Source: Planctomycetaceae bacterium (GTDB lineage Bacteria; Planctomycetota; Planctomycetia; Planctomycetales; Planctomycetaceae). From it: a stretch of 8,067 nucleotides of DNA. The position numbers and the translations under genes are program-made. The stretch spans positions 663 to 8,729 of the forward strand of contig DOCI01000092.1 in NCBI GenBank assembly GCA_003503535.1, read 5' to 3'. The notes under the pieces are model-generated. The model had not been told where the DNA came from. It saw only the letters and a list, made by a program, of their open reading frames with translations, and did not search any database. Below are positions 6,624 through 8,067 of this stretch, one piece after another. Position 1 is the stretch's first letter. The number at the start of each line of letters is the position of its first letter.

Positions 6624-6651
6624 CTGACACAAGTTATCGGCATCCTATAAT
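6624..6651 (+). promoter_or_regulatory. Strong sigma70-type promoter for HD-GYP-like gene
   Basis: CTGACA (6624-6629, five of six matches to TTGACA) and a perfect TATAAT (6646-6651) are spaced by 16 bases. Predicted transcription start is near 6658, about 290 bases before the HD-GYP-like ATG. CTGACA (6624-6629) and TGTCAG (6663-6668) form an inverted repeat around the -10 box and could be an operator. It is the best promoter match seen in the window and lies in the region shared with divergent cysE. Confidence 0.6.
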
Positions 6652-6654
6652 TTC

Positions 6655-6795
6655 TGCTGAACTGTCAGATTCATTCTTGCCGGTCGTCGCCATGGGAAAA
6701 ACTCTGCAGTCGCTAAAGTTTATCTGAATTAACCGACCGGAGTTATCCCTGCAAACCATTCCTATTGTAGTCATACAGGAATCGGCTGTTCAGTA
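6655..6795 (+). ncRNA. Candidate structured leader RNA of unknown class
   Basis: Three mutually compatible helices are visible on the plus strand. P1 pairs TGCTGAAC (6655-6662) with GTTCAGTA (6788-6795), one G-U pair. P2 pairs CCGGTCG (6680-6686) with CGACCGG (6734-6740), with AAACT/AGTTT (6699-6703/6717-6721) inside. P3 is ATTCC (6758-6762)/GGAAT (6778-6782) capped by TGTA-GTCA-TACA (6766-6777). P1 closes the other two, and its 5' strand overlaps the predicted transcription start near 6658, which costs it up to three outer pairs. It matches no riboswitch or small RNA that I recognise. Single helices of this length can arise by chance. Confidence 0.3.
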
Positions 6796-6947
6796 AAATT
6801 CCGGGGAAGGTCTTAAAGATTCTACAGGATCGTTCGAACTTGCAGAGTTTATTGCGATACCAATCGTTTTATTCGCCGATAATATTAATGCGTGAATCCA
6901 TGCATTACGGTGACACCTCTTTTCATGACACGGGCATTTATTGAACA

Positions 6948-8067
6948 ATGCGAGATGAATTCACAAAATTCGCAAGAAGTGGATCTCTGCCCGAGCCACT
7001 GGCTGGAATTCCAATTTGGGAAAAATTCCTGGAGAATTCCCTTCAGGCGAAATCGGGTTGCCGGGTGCGAGAAACAAAACTGGGGCAGTCACCGCAAGCT
7101 CGGGAGCAGGCCTTTCTCAAGCGACTTTCTGGAACTGCTCGAATCACACTTCAGAAATCTGCGATTTCCACACAAGCCCATCGGCTGCAAAGACAGACAC
7201 TCGATCTGATTCAACTTCGCCGTCGACTCATTCCCGATACTTCCCCAGCCTGGCAATCAATCGAAGTGTTTCTGGCAGCCGCCCAACTTCATCAGACTCT
7301 TGACATTTTGCTGAGTGATGTCGAGACGTTACTGGAATTACATAACCGTGTAGACAATTTGTTTAACGCGACCGATGAACTTCTCTCTGCTCTCTCCTCC
7401 GGGAAAAGTGTCGAATTTGTGCGGGTTCAGACTCTCGTTCAATCGGTCATCAATGCAGCCGCAGATTCAACAATTGATCAGAAACTCTGGTTAACGCTCT
7501 GCAGTTCCATCGCTGATTATGAATTGAATACGACTCCATCGGTGCGTCGATTACCGCTCGCGAATGCCCTGCAAGCATCGTATCTCTGTGCGAAGTTAGT
7601 TCGCACAGAAACGTTAAAAGTCAAAACAGAGCCTTTAATTGCGGCTGCCCTCTTGAAAGATACCGCGTTCTGGCATCCTCAACTCTCAGATCTCGTTATA
7701 CGGAAAGGTCATCATTCCGAATGGTCAGCTGCCCTCACGGGGAACATCAAACGCTATGGTCCTGGTCTGTCTCGAATGATTCGACAGCACCATGAATGTC
7801 TTGATGGAACCGGAATCCCGTTTGGAGTTCGTGCATCGGGTTTGCATGCTGAAGATCGTATTCTCGGGTTGATCACTCGCTGGACGGAACTGTTTCAGCA
7901 CCAACTCAAAACCCGTACTTCCATGATGAACACCGATCAGTGGACAGAAGACTTACAGATTTGTGATGATGCTTTAAAACAGGAAGCAAAACAAAATCGC
8001 TGGGATATTGAGTGGTTGAAATGTCTCCAGATAGTTTTAGAAATCCAACCTAAACCGACCGAAGATG
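6948..8067 (+). CDS. Degenerate HD-GYP-like protein, 3' truncated by window
   Basis: The frame runs open from ATG 6948, just after an in-frame TGA at 6942, to the window end: 373 residues without a stop. No signal peptide or membrane segment is seen, so it is probably cytoplasmic. Residues 1 to about 200 are mostly polar, probably helical, and unrecognised. From about 205 an HD-GYP-like fold appears. AAALLKD (232-238) replaces AALLHD, so the metal-binding His is Lys237 while Asp238 stays. His255-His256, then RQHHE (279-283) and DGTGIP (286-291, GYP changed to GIP) are kept. RILGLITRWTEL (304-315) aligns with RILxVADxFDAL but has Thr310 in place of the Asp. Active members cut cyclic di-GMP; this one has probably lost catalysis and may act as a binding or regulatory domain. 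No Shine-Dalgarno site precedes the ATG, so an internal start is possible. A strong promoter lies about 290 bases upstream. Confidence 0.75.
   Translation, partial: MRDEFTKFARSGSLPEPLAGIPIWEKFLENSLQAKSGCRVRETKLGQSPQAREQAFLKRLSGTARITLQKSAISTQAHRLQRQTLDLIQLRRRLIPDTSPAWQSIEVFLAAAQLHQTLDILLSDVETLLELHNRVDNLFNATDELLSALSSGKSVEFVRVQTLVQSVINAAADSTIDQKLWLTLCSSIADYELNTTPSVRRLPLANALQASYLCAKLVRTETLKVKTEPLIAAALLKDTAFWHPQLSDLVIRKGHHSEWSAALTGNIKRYGPGLSRMIRQHHECLDGTGIPFGVRASGLHAEDRILGLITRWTELFQHQLKTRTSMMNTDQWTEDLQICDDALKQEAKQNRWDIEWLKCLQIVLEIQPKPTED

Noticed and set aside
6655..6795. Leader considered as a known cyclic di-GMP (GEMM-type) riboswitch because the gene is HD-GYP-like
   Set aside because: The conserved GEMM core and loop sequences are not recognisable; only generic pairings are seen.
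6835..6842. GTTCGAAC palindrome, and GTTCACGAAC at 1741-1750, considered as LexA-type operators
   Set aside because: Spacing does not fit known LexA boxes and neither overlaps a convincing promoter.
6892..7303. Two closed plus-strand frames (6892-7209 and 7016-7303)
   Set aside because: They are out of frame with the 373-codon open frame from 6948 that carries the HD-GYP-like motifs; they are shadows of it.

Overview
The window looks like a stretch of a Planctomycetes chromosome. The clearest marker is the DUF1559 gene (positions 3882-4835), with its prepilin-like N-terminus and H-X9-DG C-terminus, a family that is hugely expanded in that phylum. It is followed by a small lipoprotein of the type that often accompanies it. 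Base composition is moderate, and long intergenic spaces separate mostly single-gene units. Genus cannot be assigned from the sequence alone.

Layout, left to right: (1) a short palindrome at the left edge, then a minus-strand CzcC/CusC-like TolC-family outer-membrane lipoprotein with an unusual acidic linker (37-1704). (2) About 620 bases with no convincing gene. (3) A plus-strand pair: a 109-residue TPR protein ending in Gly-Gly-Cys-Gly-Ser-His (2327-2656) and a UbiA-superfamily membrane prenyltransferase of the EboC-like type (2720-3616). (4) An AT-rich spacer, then the DUF1559 pseudopilin-like gene and a regulatory-domain lipoprotein (5103-5609), separated by two hairpins and a candidate promoter. 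(5) A convergent minus-strand serine O-acetyltransferase of the EpsC/CysE type (5640-6575), the first step of cysteine synthesis. (6) A divergent intergenic region with the best promoter in the window (6624-6651), reading right into a leader of about 290 bases. (7) A 3'-truncated plus-strand gene (6948 to the window end) encoding a degenerate HD-GYP-like protein that has lost key metal ligands.

The genes do not form one obvious pathway. The tightest functional links are TPR plus UbiA (same strand, 63-base gap) and DUF1559 plus lipoprotein (both exported, a recurring planctomycete pairing). I see no complete defence island, CRISPR array, insertion sequence, tRNA or rRNA. The most promising unexplained element is the leader RNA at about 6655-6795: three compatible helices start at the predicted transcription start and precede the degenerate HD-GYP gene. 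The case rests on base pairing alone and could be chance.
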